From NCBI GenBank assembly GCA_910587245.1, contig CAJULX010000010.1:5220-69219 (forward strand): a stretch of DNA of 64,000 nt, in the 5' to 3' direction. Below the pieces are notes generated by a model. That model was not told the origin of the DNA, did not search any database, and saw nothing but the letters and a program-made list of their open reading frames with translations. How positions within the stretch are numbered: the stretch's first letter is position 1; every line of letters begins with the position of its first letter. The translations under genes and the position numbers were made by a program. Shown piece after piece: positions 37,789 to 46,861 of this stretch. This DNA comes from Candidatus Gastranaerophilales bacterium. GTDB lineage: Bacteria; Cyanobacteriota; Vampirovibrionia; Gastranaerophilales; Gastranaerophilaceae.

Positions 37789-39468
37789 TTATACGTTAAC
37801 GGGTTTTTTAGATTCCAGCTGGAGTGTTACGGTTGTGATATCGCAAACTTCCGCAGGACCGAAGTATTGAATAGCGCCCGGGAATACATAGCAATCAGTT
37901 TTTGCCCATTTTTCGCGGTTTGCTTCAAATTCTTTAAATACAGGGCCGTTAAGCTCTACAAGGGCTTTTTGAATAACAGGCTTCATTTTACCGTGGCGTT
38001 TTTCCATATTCATCATCATGGTTAGCGGTACACCGCCTGCAAGCCATTCTGCGGCGGGTTTTGTTAAGTTTTTAACGCTTGACAGATAGCCTGTTAATCC
38101 TGCTGAAATTAAGGCAAAAGCGTTATAGCCTAATGAATAGCAGTAATCTGCATCAAAATTAGAAGGCATAGCACATCTTCCTTCGTAGCCGAAGAAATGA
38201 GCTTGATCTGAGAATTTGCCTGTATATTTGCCGTTAGCTTTCATTTGAGCTAATTTTACCCTTACCATTTCAATTAAAAGCTTTTCGGTTTCGATTTTTG
38301 AAACCTGAACGTTGCCGTGGGGGTCTCTATCCATTAATAACTGAGCTTTAATCATATCGGGAAGGCTCTGGAATACTTTAGCATTATCTGAGCTTAATTT
38401 TGATGCGATAATTTGATATTTATCAACATTTGCAGCATTTGCAAAGGTTTCATCTTTTTCTAAAACCGCAAGAAGGTCATTTAAATTTGCAATCATGGTT
38501 TTCATTTCGGGGATGAATTCAATCAAGCCTTCGGGGATTAAAGCAACGCCGAAATTTTTACCTGCATTGCCGCGCTCTGCCACAATATTTGCAATGTAAT
38601 CAACAATGCTTTCCAATGATTGTTTTTTAGCTTCAACTTCTTCTGATATTAAACAGATATTAGGCTGAGTTTGAAGAGCAACTTCCAAGCCTACATGAGT
38701 TGCTGAGCGACCCATTAATTTTACAAAGTGCCAGTATTTTTTAGCGGAATTAGCGTCTCTTTGAATGTTTCCGATTAATTCCGCATATGTTTTTGTAGCT
38801 GTATCAAAGCCGAATGAAATTTCAATCTGGTCGTTTTTAAGGTCGCCGTCAATTGTTTTGGGGCAGCCTATAACTTGAATGCCTGTGTTTTTAGCTTTCA
38901 GCCATTCAGCGAGCATGCAGGCATTTGTATTTGAATCATCTCCGCCGATTATAACAATAGCATTGATATTCAAGGCTTTGCAGTTTGCTAAAGTTTTTTC
39001 GAACTGTTCTTCTGTTTCAAGTTTTGTCCTGCCTGAACCTATGATATCAAAACCGCCTGTATTTCTGTATTTATTAATGAATTCATCATCAAATTTAACA
39101 TATTGTGCGTCAACTATGCCTGAAGGACCTCCAAGGAAACCGTAAAGTTCATTTTTGGGGTTTGCGGCTTTAAGAGCATCATAAAGCCCTGCTATAACAT
39201 TGTGTCCGCCGGGAGCCTGCCCGCCTGATAAGATAACGCCGACATTTTTAACATCAAGATTTAAAGGAGAACCGTTTGATGTATCAAATGTAACAATTGG
39301 TTCACCATAAACATGTGAAAATAAATTTTGAATATCGGCAGCATCTTTAACTGCGCTTGTTGCAGCACCTTTGGATATTTTAATGTTCTGTATCCCTGAT
39401 TTTAAGGCTCCTGCCAATTTCGGTTTATAACCGAGTCTTTCCTTGTGCAGCGGTGATAAATCTCTCAT
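37789..39468 (-). CDS. pfp: Diphosphate--fructose-6-phosphate 1-phosphotransferase (PPi-PFK, long type)
   Basis: 559 residues, the long plant/beta-type [19 protein letters not shown] starts the phosphate-binding core; [10 protein letters not shown] carries the Asp that replaces the Gly of ATP enzymes; [12 protein letters not shown] has the Lys diagnostic for PPi use; [15 protein letters not shown] binds the sugar phosphate. It makes glycolysis reversible at this step using PPi. I start at ATG 39468 with AAAGGAG upstream; a TTG at 39471 is possible. Monocistronic, convergent with the gene at 37239. Confidence 0.95.
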   Translation of the reverse strand: MRDLSPLHKERLGYKPKLAGALKSGIQNIKISKGAATSAVKDAADIQNLFSHVYGEPIVTFDTSNGSPLNLDVKNVGVILSGGQAPGGHNVIAGLYDALKAANPKNELYGFLGGPSGIVDAQYVKFDDEFINKYRNTGGFDIIGSGRTKLETEEQFEKTLANCKALNINAIVIIGGDDSNTNACMLAEWLKAKNTGIQVIGCPKTIDGDLKNDQIEISFGFDTATKTYAELIGNIQRDANSAKKYWHFVKLMGRSATHVGLEVALQTQPNICLISEEVEAKKQSLESIVDYIANIVAERGNAGKNFGVALIPEGLIEFIPEMKTMIANLNDLLAVLEKDETFANAANVDKYQIIASKLSSDNAKVFQSLPDMIKAQLLMDRDPHGNVQVSKIETEKLLIEMVRVKLAQMKANGKYTGKFSDQAHFFGYEGRCAMPSNFDADYCYSLGYNAFALISAGLTGYLSSVKNLTKPAAEWLAGGVPLTMMMNMEKRHGKMKPVIQKALVELNGPVFKEFEANREKWAKTDCYVFPGAIQYFGPAEVCDITTVTLQLESKKPVNV

Positions 39469-39574
39469 CAATAAATCTCCTTTAAATATTTCATGACAAT
39501 ATTTTAATACAAAAATTTCTTGCTTGACAGATTTTTTTGAACAGATATTATAATTAATGTGAAATGAATATTTC

Positions 39575-39649
39575 GCGGGAGTAATTCAGTGGTAGAATGC
39601 TTCCTTGCCAAGGAAGATGTCGCGAGTTCGAGCCTCGTCTCCCGCTCCA
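39575..39649 (+). tRNA. tRNA-Gly (GCC), CCA encoded
   Basis: Acceptor GCGGGAG pairs with CTCCCGC, anticodon loop TTGCCAA (anticodon GCC) is closed by a strong CTTCC/GGAAG stem, the T-loop is TTCGAGC, and the 3' end TCCA is in the DNA. A promoter lies upstream (TTGACA at about 39524, TATAAT about 19 nt further). Confidence 0.95.
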
Positions 39650-39664
39650 TTTAAAAAGATTTTA

Positions 39665-39686
39665 AAACCTCTTAAATGAGGTTTTT
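39665..39686 (+). terminator. Terminator after tRNA-Gly
   Basis: AAACCTC TTAAAT GAGGTTTTT, stem plus T-run about 15 nt after the tRNA. Confidence 0.85.
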
Positions 39687-39703
39687 CTGCTATTAAGGGG
39701 TTT

Positions 39704-40840
39704 ATGAATATCAGATATTTTTTAGGGCAGATTAAAAAACAGGTAATAAAGTTATGGTTAAATGTACTTTATTCAGTTAAATTTTTTTTCAATAAGCCAA
39801 AAAATAGTACCGTTCTTTTGATTGAAGCAAATAACAGCCATACGGAGCTTTTGCCTTCTTATGTTAAATATTTAAAAGATTTAAACTTTAATGTTGAAAT
39901 AATTGCAAATTTCAGGCAGAAAGGAATTTTGCCTCCGCTTGGCGCTGATAAAATTTATTATTTTAATATCCCCGCCATGGGGAATATTTTGAAGCTTAAA
40001 AAGATACAAAAATATACATTTTTACTTTTTGCATCTTACAGATTGTATTACCCGAAACCCGACAGGAGTGAACTTCAATCAACAATTTTTGAGCATTTTA
40101 ATATTAAATATCCGCCAAAATATAAAGAAAAAACGGGAATACTGTATACGCTTCACCATACGGAAGATTATGATAATAAAAACAAAAACGGTGCCATCGT
40201 TTTAGCGAAAAATTTAAAAACCAAAGATGATTTATATATGTTAAATCCTTGCTATTTTAAGGATAATAAGCCGAAAAATAAAAATCCAAAAATAATATTT
40301 GCCGTAACGGGAAGACTTGATAATTTAAGGAAAAATTCAAATCTTCTTTTTGATGCTGTAAATGGTCTTTTAACAGACGGGGTTGAAAATTTTGAAATAA
40401 AAATAATCGGGGATAATAAATCCGATTGTGTTCCCGAAAATTTAAGGGAATTTATAAAGATTAAGGGCAGGTTGAGTTTTGAAGATTTATATAAAGAGCT
40501 TGAAACTTCCGATTTTTATCTTCCGCTGCTTGATCCTGATTTAGAGGAGCACAGAAGATATATAACAACGGGCACATCGGGTTCTTTTCAGCTGATAAGA
40601 GGCTTTTTACTTCCGCCCGTAATTAATGAGATTTTTGCAAATGCGCATATGTTTGATAAAAATAATTCAATAATTTATAAAGCAAATAAAGATTTTTCGC
40701 TTGCATTGAAAACCGCACTGAATACAGACGATGAAAATTATCTTAAAATGCAGGAAAATCTTTTATTTCAAAGAAACAAAATAATGCTTGAATCTTTAAA
40801 TGATTTGAAAAAAGCTTTAGATAATCTTATCGGGGTTTAG
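39704..40840 (+). CDS. GT-B-fold glycosyltransferase-like protein
   Basis: 378 residues. The C-terminal half has the look of family 4/1 glycosyltransferases: KIIFAVTGRLDNLRKNSNLLF, FEIKIIGDNKSD, IKIKGRLSFEDLYKELETSDFYLPLL, then GTSGSFQLIRGFLLPPVIN. The N-terminal half begins VLLIEANNSHTELLPSYVKYL. No membrane helix, but a basic N-terminus. It likely adds a sugar to a surface glycan; the family call is by pattern only. Its end overlaps the end of the convergent GT2 by 24 nt. Confidence 0.65.
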   Translation: MNIRYFLGQIKKQVIKLWLNVLYSVKFFFNKPKNSTVLLIEANNSHTELLPSYVKYLKDLNFNVEIIANFRQKGILPPLGADKIYYFNIPAMGNILKLKKIQKYTFLLFASYRLYYPKPDRSELQSTIFEHFNIKYPPKYKEKTGILYTLHHTEDYDNKNKNGAIVLAKNLKTKDDLYMLNPCYFKDNKPKNKNPKIIFAVTGRLDNLRKNSNLLFDAVNGLLTDGVENFEIKIIGDNKSDCVPENLREFIKIKGRLSFEDLYKELETSDFYLPLLDPDLEEHRRYITTGTSGSFQLIRGFLLPPVINEIFANAHMFDKNNSIIYKANKDFSLALKTALNTDDENYLKMQENLLFQRNKIMLESLNDLKKALDNLIGV

Positions 40841-41800
40841 GATATTAAAAAATCTTCTTTCAAAATCATCAATAAATAAGCTGTTGTTTATAATATCTTC
40901 ATCCAATGCCGAGATTATTTTTTCTGCACGAAGCTGAATTTCGTAAGGCATGTTTTTTATATCAAGGGAATTTTCGCTATCAAGCGCTTCAAATACTATA
41001 CTTGTTATCTTTAATATTCTTTTGTACACATTTGCAATAATATTTTTATCTTTAATTTTTTGTTTTATTAAAATTTGCAGCACTTCTTCAATTCTATCAA
41101 ACGGGAAAATGTATTCTTTAGGGTCTTGAAATTCAAGCCGAACACTTTTGTGATAGTAGTACGGAATATCAGTGTAGACGATTTTCCCTGCCGTTAACAT
41201 TGTTTCAATATAAAACGGCATATCAATAAAAGAATCTACACGGGAATTATATCCTCTTGTTTCAACAAACCTTATGCTGTTATTATTCAGGAATGATTTT
41301 TTATATAATGAGGCAAAAACCCCGGGGTGAAAACTTAAAAATGAAGGACATTCGTTTATTCTGAAAAACCAGTTTGGAATTTTGCAGTATTTGCTCCATT
41401 CTGTTCTGCTTTGATTTTTTTTGTCACTATTGTTTGAAAATTTATAATAAGGTGATTTTATAATATCTGCCTCGGATTTTTTTGCAAGTTTATAAAGATT
41501 TTCAAACATTTTTTTGTTCATAAAATCGCAAGGCTCAATGATTGATATATATTCGCCTTCCGCTGCGTTTATTCCCGTATTGCAGGCATGTCCTTTGCCT
41601 TCGTTTATTTTATTTATAATCCTTATCCTTGAATCTTTTTTTGAAAACTTTTCTAAAATTTCAAGAGAGTTATCCGATGATGCACTATCGGTACAGATTA
41701 ATTCAAAATCTTTAAAAGTTTGTTCATTTATGCTTTTTAAACATTCATTCAAGTTTTTGCCCGCATTATATACAGGCAGGATTATGCTGATTTTTTTCAT
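40817..41800 (-). CDS. Family 2 glycosyltransferase
   Basis: 327 residues. KKISIILPVYNAGKNLNECLKSINEQTFKDFELICTDSASSDNS is the GT2 N-terminus, INEGKGHACNTGINAAEGEYISIIEPCDFM contains a D-x-D-like acceptor site written E-P-C-D. The C-terminal 120 residues are helical. It lies 10 nt after glf on the same strand. Together they suggest galactofuranose-containing glycan synthesis. Confidence 0.85.
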   Translation of the reverse strand: MKKISIILPVYNAGKNLNECLKSINEQTFKDFELICTDSASSDNSLEILEKFSKKDSRIRIINKINEGKGHACNTGINAAEGEYISIIEPCDFMNKKMFENLYKLAKKSEADIIKSPYYKFSNNSDKKNQSRTEWSKYCKIPNWFFRINECPSFLSFHPGVFASLYKKSFLNNNSIRFVETRGYNSRVDSFIDMPFYIETMLTAGKIVYTDIPYYYHKSVRLEFQDPKEYIFPFDRIEEVLQILIKQKIKDKNIIANVYKRILKITSIVFEALDSENSLDIKNMPYEIQLRAEKIISALDEDIINNSLFIDDFERRFFNILNPDKII

Positions 41801-41810
41801 TTTTTTCCTT

Positions 41811-42986
41811 TTATTTTGTAATTAATTGTTCTGCTTCGGATGTTAAATTTTCATCCAGTATGCTTTTAAACCTTATTGTTTCAAAAACTTCAAGAGCTCT
41901 TTTTATGGCTTTATCTATTGAATAATTTTTAAAATCCCCGAGACGGCCCAGAAAATAAACGTCTTTAAATTTTTTAGCTTCAATTTTATATCTGTTGAAT
42001 ATTTCAAGATTTTTTCCGTTTAAAACAGGGTAAAACCTATCAGTGCCTGTATTTGGCTTAAAATCTTCTATATATTCTTTTGCAATTACGGTTTTATCGC
42101 ATTTAATGTTTGAGTAATGTTTAAATTCATGAATCTTTAAAAAATCATGGTTGTAAGGGTATTTTACAATCCCCGTATTCTGGTAAAACTCTTTGTTTAT
42201 TTCCGATATTTCAAATTTTGCGCTTTTATATTGCAATATTCCGAACTTATAATTAAAAAATTCATCAATTGAACCTGTGTAAAATATTCTGTCAAAGCCG
42301 TTTGCATCAATATTTTTAAAATCAATATCAAAAAGTACTTTTATATTTTTATGGTTTAAAATGTTTTCTATTAATTTTGTATAGCCTGTTTCAGGAATGC
42401 CCTGATATTTATCTTTGAATACCCTGTTGTCTTTATCCGTTTGTATGTATGCATTTGACAGGTCATATCCTGCGTTGCCCCATTTTTTATCCGCATAGCA
42501 GGAAAAGAGTTTTTTATAAAAATAACTTGCAAGAAAATCCAAATCTCTATCCCAAAAGAATGGTTTTGTTTTTATATCAAAAATTGAAACCTTTTCCCCG
42601 TAACCGTATTTTTTTATAAGTTTGTTTTCAAATTTTGAGGCAAGCTTTTTTGGGAAAATATCATATATTGAATTTAAATTAAACGGAATATTTGCTTTAT
42701 TTCCGTCTATTATTACATTTTCTTTATGAAGATACGGAATAAAGGATGCAAATTTAGATAAATATTTCCATATGTATTCGTAATTTGTATGAAAAATATG
42801 CGAGCCGAATTTATGAATATTTATGTTGTTTTTATCTTTATAGTCAAAGGATAATCCTCCGGGTGCGGAATTTTTATCAATAATTAAAACATCCTCATTC
42901 AAAATATTTGCAAGTCTTTCGGCTAAAACAGCTCCTGAAAATCCGCATCCTGCTATCAGGTTTTTCTTCTTTTTTGAATTAAACAT
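41811..42986 (-). CDS. glf: UDP-galactopyranose mutase
   Basis: 391 residues. NLIAGCGFSGAVLAERL is the FAD-binding Rossmann motif, IDKNSAPGGLSFDY and FGSHIFHTNYEYIWKYL are family signatures, and the C-terminal YPVLNGKNLEIFNRYK and FLGRLGDFKNYSIDKAI close the FAD site. It converts UDP-galactopyranose to UDP-galactofuranose, the donor for Galf in LPS or capsule. Co-oriented with the GT2 that follows, which may be the Galf transferase. Confidence 0.92.
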   Translation of the reverse strand: MFNSKKKKNLIAGCGFSGAVLAERLANILNEDVLIIDKNSAPGGLSFDYKDKNNINIHKFGSHIFHTNYEYIWKYLSKFASFIPYLHKENVIIDGNKANIPFNLNSIYDIFPKKLASKFENKLIKKYGYGEKVSIFDIKTKPFFWDRDLDFLASYFYKKLFSCYADKKWGNAGYDLSNAYIQTDKDNRVFKDKYQGIPETGYTKLIENILNHKNIKVLFDIDFKNIDANGFDRIFYTGSIDEFFNYKFGILQYKSAKFEISEINKEFYQNTGIVKYPYNHDFLKIHEFKHYSNIKCDKTVIAKEYIEDFKPNTGTDRFYPVLNGKNLEIFNRYKIEAKKFKDVYFLGRLGDFKNYSIDKAIKRALEVFETIRFKSILDENLTSEAEQLITK

Positions 42987-43119
42987 TATTTGGTATTTAC
43001 CCTTCTTGACCGTCTTTAAAGATATGTTAAGACGGGGGTTTGTAAATAAAAATTAGTGACCCGGGCTATATGCTGGATTAAATTTTATATGTGTGATAAA
43101 ATTAAGTAATCTTAATTTT

Positions 43120-43203
43120 GGGGCGTTAGCCTTGATGAGCATTAAGCCTGTCAACAAGAAAAACGACTGCGCTCTAAACAAAAACTTTAAAGCTTAATAA
43201 TTT
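43120..43203 (+). other. tRNA-Ala 5'-leader element with partial tRNA copy and anti-D-arm
   Basis: GGGGCGTTAG, the first ten bases of tRNA-Ala, occurs at 43120, 84 nt upstream of the real one at 43204. It is followed by CCTTGATGAGC (43130-43140) and GCCTGTCAACAAG (43146-43158), forming a hairpin related to that before tRNA-Pro. CTGCGCT (43167-43173) is complementary to AGCGCAG in the tRNA-Ala D-arm. It is not a tRNA: no anticodon or T-arm. Probably transcribed in the tRNA precursor. Confidence 0.6.
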
Positions 43204-43276
43204 GGGGCGTTAGCGCAGTTGGTAGCGCACGACACTGGCAGTGTCGGGGTCAGGGGTTCGAATCCCCTACGCTCCA
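43204..43276 (+). tRNA. tRNA-Ala (GGC)
   Basis: Acceptor GGGGCGT pairs with ACGCTCC (one G-U), anticodon stem CGACA/TGTCG closes loop CTGGCAG with anticodon GGC, and the T-arm is GGGG TTCGAAT CCCC. 73 nt, CCA not encoded. Confidence 0.94.
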
Positions 43277-43428
43277 AATTTCTCTTTATCTGAACCCCTA
43301 AGCCCCTATCCTTAATAGATTTATAATATAAAGGTCGGAAGATTAAAACTAATGTCGGTTGATGAAATATTAAAAAAAATTCTTTAATATTCTATATTTA
43401 TTTTAATTTTATTGCCAAACTTCATTGA

Positions 43429-43587
43429 CTACTCTGCGGGGTAAATCTTAAAATCCCCAATAGAGGTTGTTTGATTGCAGGAATTTACCAGTGTTTCAGG
43501 TACCGGCTCTTTTTTCTCCATTAATACCATCAGAAAAATAGTTGCCATTTTCGAGCAGCCTTCATAAAAATTGTTTGTTGTTGTCAT
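43429..43587 (-). CDS. Possible small protein (52 aa)
   Basis: An open frame of 52 codons on the minus strand with AGGCGGGTGAA just before its ATG, an acceptable ribosome binding site. The product MTTTNNFYEGCSKMATIFLM... has a short hydrophobic stretch (MATIFLMVLM) and two Cys. I do not recognise it. The frame is short and could be chance; the Shine-Dalgarno and isolation in a 540-nt gap are the only support. Confidence 0.35.
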   Translation of the reverse strand: MTTTNNFYEGCSKMATIFLMVLMEKKEPVPETLVNSCNQTTSIGDFKIYPAE

Positions 43588-43781
43588 TTCACCCGCCTTT
43601 CTTGGACCTTAAAGAAATTAACATTTGTACTATTTGAATGCAGGTGAAGAAAATGTATTCTTGACCTGCAGTTTGTATGAAAATATCACCCTTGTAATCT
43701 TTTGTTAATAGTCAATTTTTGCGTATTAAAATCGTTGAAAGAAAAACTTTGCTATTAAATAATAAAAATTGTAATAAAACG

Positions 43782-43810
43782 TTACAAGAATATCTTAATT
43801 GTGCTAAACT
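43782..43810 (+). promoter_or_regulatory. Promoter for the C_GCAxxG gene
   Basis: TTACAA at 43782-43787, a 17-nt spacer ending in TGC (extended -10), then TAAACT at 43805-43810. The ATG at 43817 falls where transcription should begin, and no ribosome binding site is present. Confidence 0.55.
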
Positions 43811-43816
43811 TTGATT

Positions 43817-44272
43817 ATGGAAAAAGATTACGGGAAGCTTGCGGAAGATAATTTTAAAAAGGGGTACAACTGTGCCCAATCAGTGTGTCTTGCATTTGTA
43901 AAAGAAACGGGTTTGAGTGAGGATGTTATTTTAAAACTGTCTTCTTCTTTTGGCGGCGGAATGGGCAGAATGCGCGAAGTGTGCGGAGCAGTGAGTGCTA
44001 TGTTTATAATTGCGGGAATTTTAAAGGGGTATAATGCACCAAATGATGATGAAGCTAAAACAGCTCATTATAAGCTTATTCAAACCCTTGCGGAAGAATT
44101 TAAGGCACGTCATAATTCAATAATCTGCAGGGAACTTTTAGGTCTTGAGAAAGCGGATGGTGAAGATTTTTCCTTTGTGCCGTCCAAAAGAACGGAAAAA
44201 TATTATTCAGAGCGCCCCTGTGAAAATTTTGTACGCACCGCTGCAGAAATTATCAGCAAAGAACTTATGTAA
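43817..44272 (+). CDS. C_GCAxxG_C_C family protein (putative redox/metal protein)
   Basis: About 151 residues. The family pattern is complete: NCAQSVCLAF, FGGGMGRMREVCGAVSAMFIIAGI (C-G-A-x-x), ICRELLG, and RPCENFVRTAAEI. The family is common in anaerobes and thought to bind a metal or redox cofactor; exact function is unknown. I start at ATG 43817 rather than TTG 43811. A -10 box 6 nt upstream makes a leaderless mRNA likely. Confidence 0.85.
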   Translation: MEKDYGKLAEDNFKKGYNCAQSVCLAFVKETGLSEDVILKLSSSFGGGMGRMREVCGAVSAMFIIAGILKGYNAPNDDEAKTAHYKLIQTLAEEFKARHNSIICRELLGLEKADGEDFSFVPSKRTEKYYSERPCENFVRTAAEIISKELM

Positions 44273-44278
44273 ATATAA

Positions 44279-44322
44279 AAGGAATTGCCCGCAAAAATTT
44301 AATTGCAGGCAAGTTCCCTTGT
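44279..44322. terminator. Hairpin between the C_GCAxxG and holin-like genes
   Basis: GGAATTGCC ... GGCAAGTTCC forms an imperfect stem with a long loop, A-rich before and TT after. It lies between convergent genes and probably terminates both. Confidence 0.5.
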
Positions 44323-44346
44323 GATGTTCTTAAGATAATGCTTATT

Positions 44347-44697
44347 TTATTCTTCTTTTCCTATTTTGTTTATCGGTATGCTTAAGGCAGATAGGATTAA
44401 TGAGCCTAAAAGCGCGCTCCAAAAGCCTTCAACACTGAAACCGGGAGTTAAATAGCTTATCAGCATAAATAAAAGTGCGTTGATGACAAGACTAAAAAGC
44501 CCCAGGGTAAGCAGATTGATAGGAAGTGTAATCAAATACACAAGCGGCTTTAAAACGGCATTGATTAATCCCATAATTACTATTGCAATCAATGCGGATT
44601 GAATGCCGGATACTTCAATACCCGGAATAAGCCATGCGATAAACAGAATAATAAGCGAATATAAGAACCATCTTAAAAGTGTGTATAGCATATTCAC
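44347..44697 (-). CDS. Phage-holin-4 superfamily membrane protein (Phage_holin_4_2-like)
   Basis: 116 residues with four hydrophobic helices: LRWFLYSLIILFIAWLIPGI, SALIAIVIMGLINAVLKPL, LPINLLTLGLFSLVINALLF and FWSALLGSLILSALSIPI. 'G-L-I-N-A-V-L-K-P-L' and 'L-P-I-N-L-L-T-L-G-L-F' are the chromosomal family's signatures. Despite the name, this family is a widespread chromosomal membrane protein of unknown function and not evidence of a prophage. Confidence 0.85.
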   Translation of the reverse strand: MNMLYTLLRWFLYSLIILFIAWLIPGIEVSGIQSALIAIVIMGLINAVLKPLVYLITLPINLLTLGLFSLVINALLFMLISYLTPGFSVEGFWSALLGSLILSALSIPINKIGKEE

Positions 44698-44879
44698 CCC
44701 TTTATCCTTTCTTCATGATTATTTTTTCAGATTTTTTTGATTGTTAAATTGCCTAAAAGTGTAATATTTTGCGTATTATAACCTGAAATATCATTTGGCT
44801 TTAAATAATGACGGAAATTAACAGGATTTTTAAATATTCAAAATCTATGGTAAAATTTCTTTATTGATAGGATTTTTTT

Positions 44880-45470
44880 ATGACGATATTAAAGATATTA
44901 AGCTACGGAAACCCGATTTTAAGACAAAAATCAAAAGAAGTAAGCAAGATTTCAAAAAAGATAAGAACCTTGATAGAAAACATGCTGGATACCATGTATT
45001 CCGCAAACGGTGTCGGGCTTGCAGCTCCTCAGGTAGGGGAAAATTTAAGAATATTTGTAATTGATGTTTCAAAAGAAAATGAACCTTATAATCCGCTTGT
45101 TTTTGTAAATCCCAAGATTATTAAAAAAAGCGGAGCAATTTGTGTTAAAGAAGGCTGTTTGAGTTTTCCCGAGGCATATGTAAATGTCAGACGCTATTCC
45201 GATGTTATGGTAAAGGCTCTTGATATCAACGGAAGACCGTTTGTTATGGAGGCAAAAAACGGCGAGCTTCTCGCTTATGCCATTCAGCATGAAAACGACC
45301 ATCTTGACGGAATTTTATTTGTTGACCATTCAAGAAATATTTTTGAAGCTACAGAAGCTTTAAGCAAGCATAACCTGCCTCAGCTTGAAGAAGACAGGCT
45401 GATTGATGAGCCCGAGCTTGAAGAACAGATTCTGGCATCTGAAAATGCAGATAAGACAAAGGAGCAATAA
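44880..45470 (+). CDS. def: Peptide deformylase
   Basis: 196 residues. GVGLAAPQVG (motif 1), EGCLSFPEAYVNV (motif 2 with the metal Cys) and QHENDHLDGILF (H-E-x-x-H, motif 3) are all intact. It removes the formyl group from nascent proteins using Fe2+ or Zn2+. A charged C-terminal extension of about 30 residues (ALSKHNLPQLEEDRLIDEPELEEQ) goes past the normal end. It is adjacent to fmt, the standard def-fmt pair. Confidence 0.96.
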   Translation: MTILKILSYGNPILRQKSKEVSKISKKIRTLIENMLDTMYSANGVGLAAPQVGENLRIFVIDVSKENEPYNPLVFVNPKIIKKSGAICVKEGCLSFPEAYVNVRRYSDVMVKALDINGRPFVMEAKNGELLAYAIQHENDHLDGILFVDHSRNIFEATEALSKHNLPQLEEDRLIDEPELEEQILASENADKTKEQ

Positions 45471-46454
45471 TTGAAGGACGGCTCAAAAATAAAAGTTGTA
45501 TTTTTCGGCAGTCCTGATATTGCCGTTCCTTCATTTGAAAAACTCATTAATTCTGATGAATTTGAAGTGATGGCGCTTGTAACCCAGCCTCCGAAACCCT
45601 CAAAAAGAGGCAAAAAAATAACGGATTCCAATATCAAAAAAACTGCACTTGAAAAAGGAATTGATATTCTTGAACCGGTTAAGCTTTCAAAAGAACCCGA
45701 AATGATTGAAAAATTAAAATCTTATGAGGCGGATTTTTTTGTTACATTTGCTTTCGGACAAATTTTATCACAGGAAGTGCTTGATATACCAAAATTTCAC
45801 ACGGTTAATCTCCATGCAAGCCTGCTTCCAAAATACAGGGGTGCAAATCCTATCTGTGCGGCACTGCTTTCGGGAGACACCGAAACGGGTATTACAACAA
45901 TGATAACAGTTTTAGAGCTTGATGCTGGTGATATTTGCCTTACGGAAAAAATTGCACTTGATTGCGATACGGATTTTATTAAATTATCGGATGAAATTTC
46001 AAAAAAATCTCCGAATTTAATCATAAAAACTTTAAAAGGCTTGTATGACAACAGCATAAAGCCTGTTCCTCAGGATTCTGCCGCTGCTACTTTTACAAAA
46101 AAGCTTAAAAAAGAAGATAAAGAACTTTGTTTTGGATATCTTACCGAACATGTGCATAACAAAGTAAGAGCATTTTGCGGAGTAAATACCTGTCATTTTG
46201 TTTACAATGATAAAATCGTTAAGGTTTTAAAAACCGGAAGATGTTACGGCGACAGCGATTATGCTAAATTTGATTTTGGCGAGGTTATTTCCGTTTCAAA
46301 AGAGGGTATATGTGTCAGATGCATTGACGGTGCCGTAATGATTAAAACCGTTAAGCCTGAAGGAAAGGGCGAAATGCCTGCGTATGCGTGGTCTTTGGGT
46401 TCAAAGATAAAAACGGGTGATTTTATCGGAATTAAAGATGAGGATATAAAATAA
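45471..46454 (+). CDS. fmt: Methionyl-tRNA formyltransferase
   Basis: 327 residues. KVVFFGSPDIAVPSFEKL at the N-terminus, FGQILSQEVLDIP, and VNLHASLLPKYRGANPICAAL (H-x-S-L-L-P-x-x-x-G formyl-folate site); the C-terminal domain binds Met-tRNA. It formylates initiator tRNA. The start is TTG with AAGGAGC upstream, directly abutting def. It overlaps aroH by one nucleotide. Confidence 0.95.
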   Translation: MKDGSKIKVVFFGSPDIAVPSFEKLINSDEFEVMALVTQPPKPSKRGKKITDSNIKKTALEKGIDILEPVKLSKEPEMIEKLKSYEADFFVTFAFGQILSQEVLDIPKFHTVNLHASLLPKYRGANPICAALLSGDTETGITTMITVLELDAGDICLTEKIALDCDTDFIKLSDEISKKSPNLIIKTLKGLYDNSIKPVPQDSAAATFTKKLKKEDKELCFGYLTEHVHNKVRAFCGVNTCHFVYNDKIVKVLKTGRCYGDSDYAKFDFGEVISVSKEGICVRCIDGAVMIKTVKPEGKGEMPAYAWSLGSKIKTGDFIGIKDEDIK

Positions 46455-46834
46455 TGAATGCTGCAACGAGGGGAGTAAGAGGGGCAACGGTTGTTCTTTC
46501 AAATACGGCGGAAGATATCGAAAAAGCAACGGTTGAACTTGTGAGTGAAATTTTAAAAAGAAACAATGTCAAAATTTCCGATATTGCTTTTGCGGTTTTT
46601 ACGCTTACAAAAGATTTAAATGCAGCTTTTCCCGCTAAATTTGCAAGGCTTGACTGCGGTTTTGATTTGGTGCCAATGATGTGTTATCAGGAGCTTGATG
46701 TACCAAATTCAATTGAAAAATGCCTCAGGGTGCTAATTGTTGTAAATACTGATTTAGGGCAAAATGAAATAAATCATGTGTATCTAAAGGGTGCAAAGGC
46801 TCTAAGGGTTGATTTGGAACGGGATACACATTAA
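46454..46834 (+). CDS. aroH: Chorismate mutase, AroH type
   Basis: 126 residues. TRGVRGATVVLSNTAEDI, AVFTLTKDLNAAFPAKFAR and CLRVLIVVNTD match the trimeric AroH (Bacillus-type) fold, with Arg 7 and Cys/Arg in the active site. It converts chorismate to prephenate for Phe/Tyr synthesis. It overlaps the fmt end and is probably in the def-fmt-aroH-M16-M16 transcript. Confidence 0.92.
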   Translation: MNAATRGVRGATVVLSNTAEDIEKATVELVSEILKRNNVKISDIAFAVFTLTKDLNAAFPAKFARLDCGFDLVPMMCYQELDVPNSIEKCLRVLIVVNTDLGQNEINHVYLKGAKALRVDLERDTH

Positions 46835-46861
46835 AAATATTAAATAACGGGGTTAAATAAA

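Larger units (their letters stand above)
43277..43816. other. Long intergenic region with one small possible gene
   Basis: 540 nt between tRNA-Ala and the C_GCAxxG gene. It holds the small minus-strand frame at 43429-43587 and the promoter at 43782-43810. I see no other coding potential, RNA gene or repeat. Confidence 0.6.

Noticed and set aside
44347..44697. Prophage lysis gene
   Set aside because: The 'phage holin 4' superfamily is a common chromosomal membrane protein, and no phage structural, integrase or lysin genes surround it.
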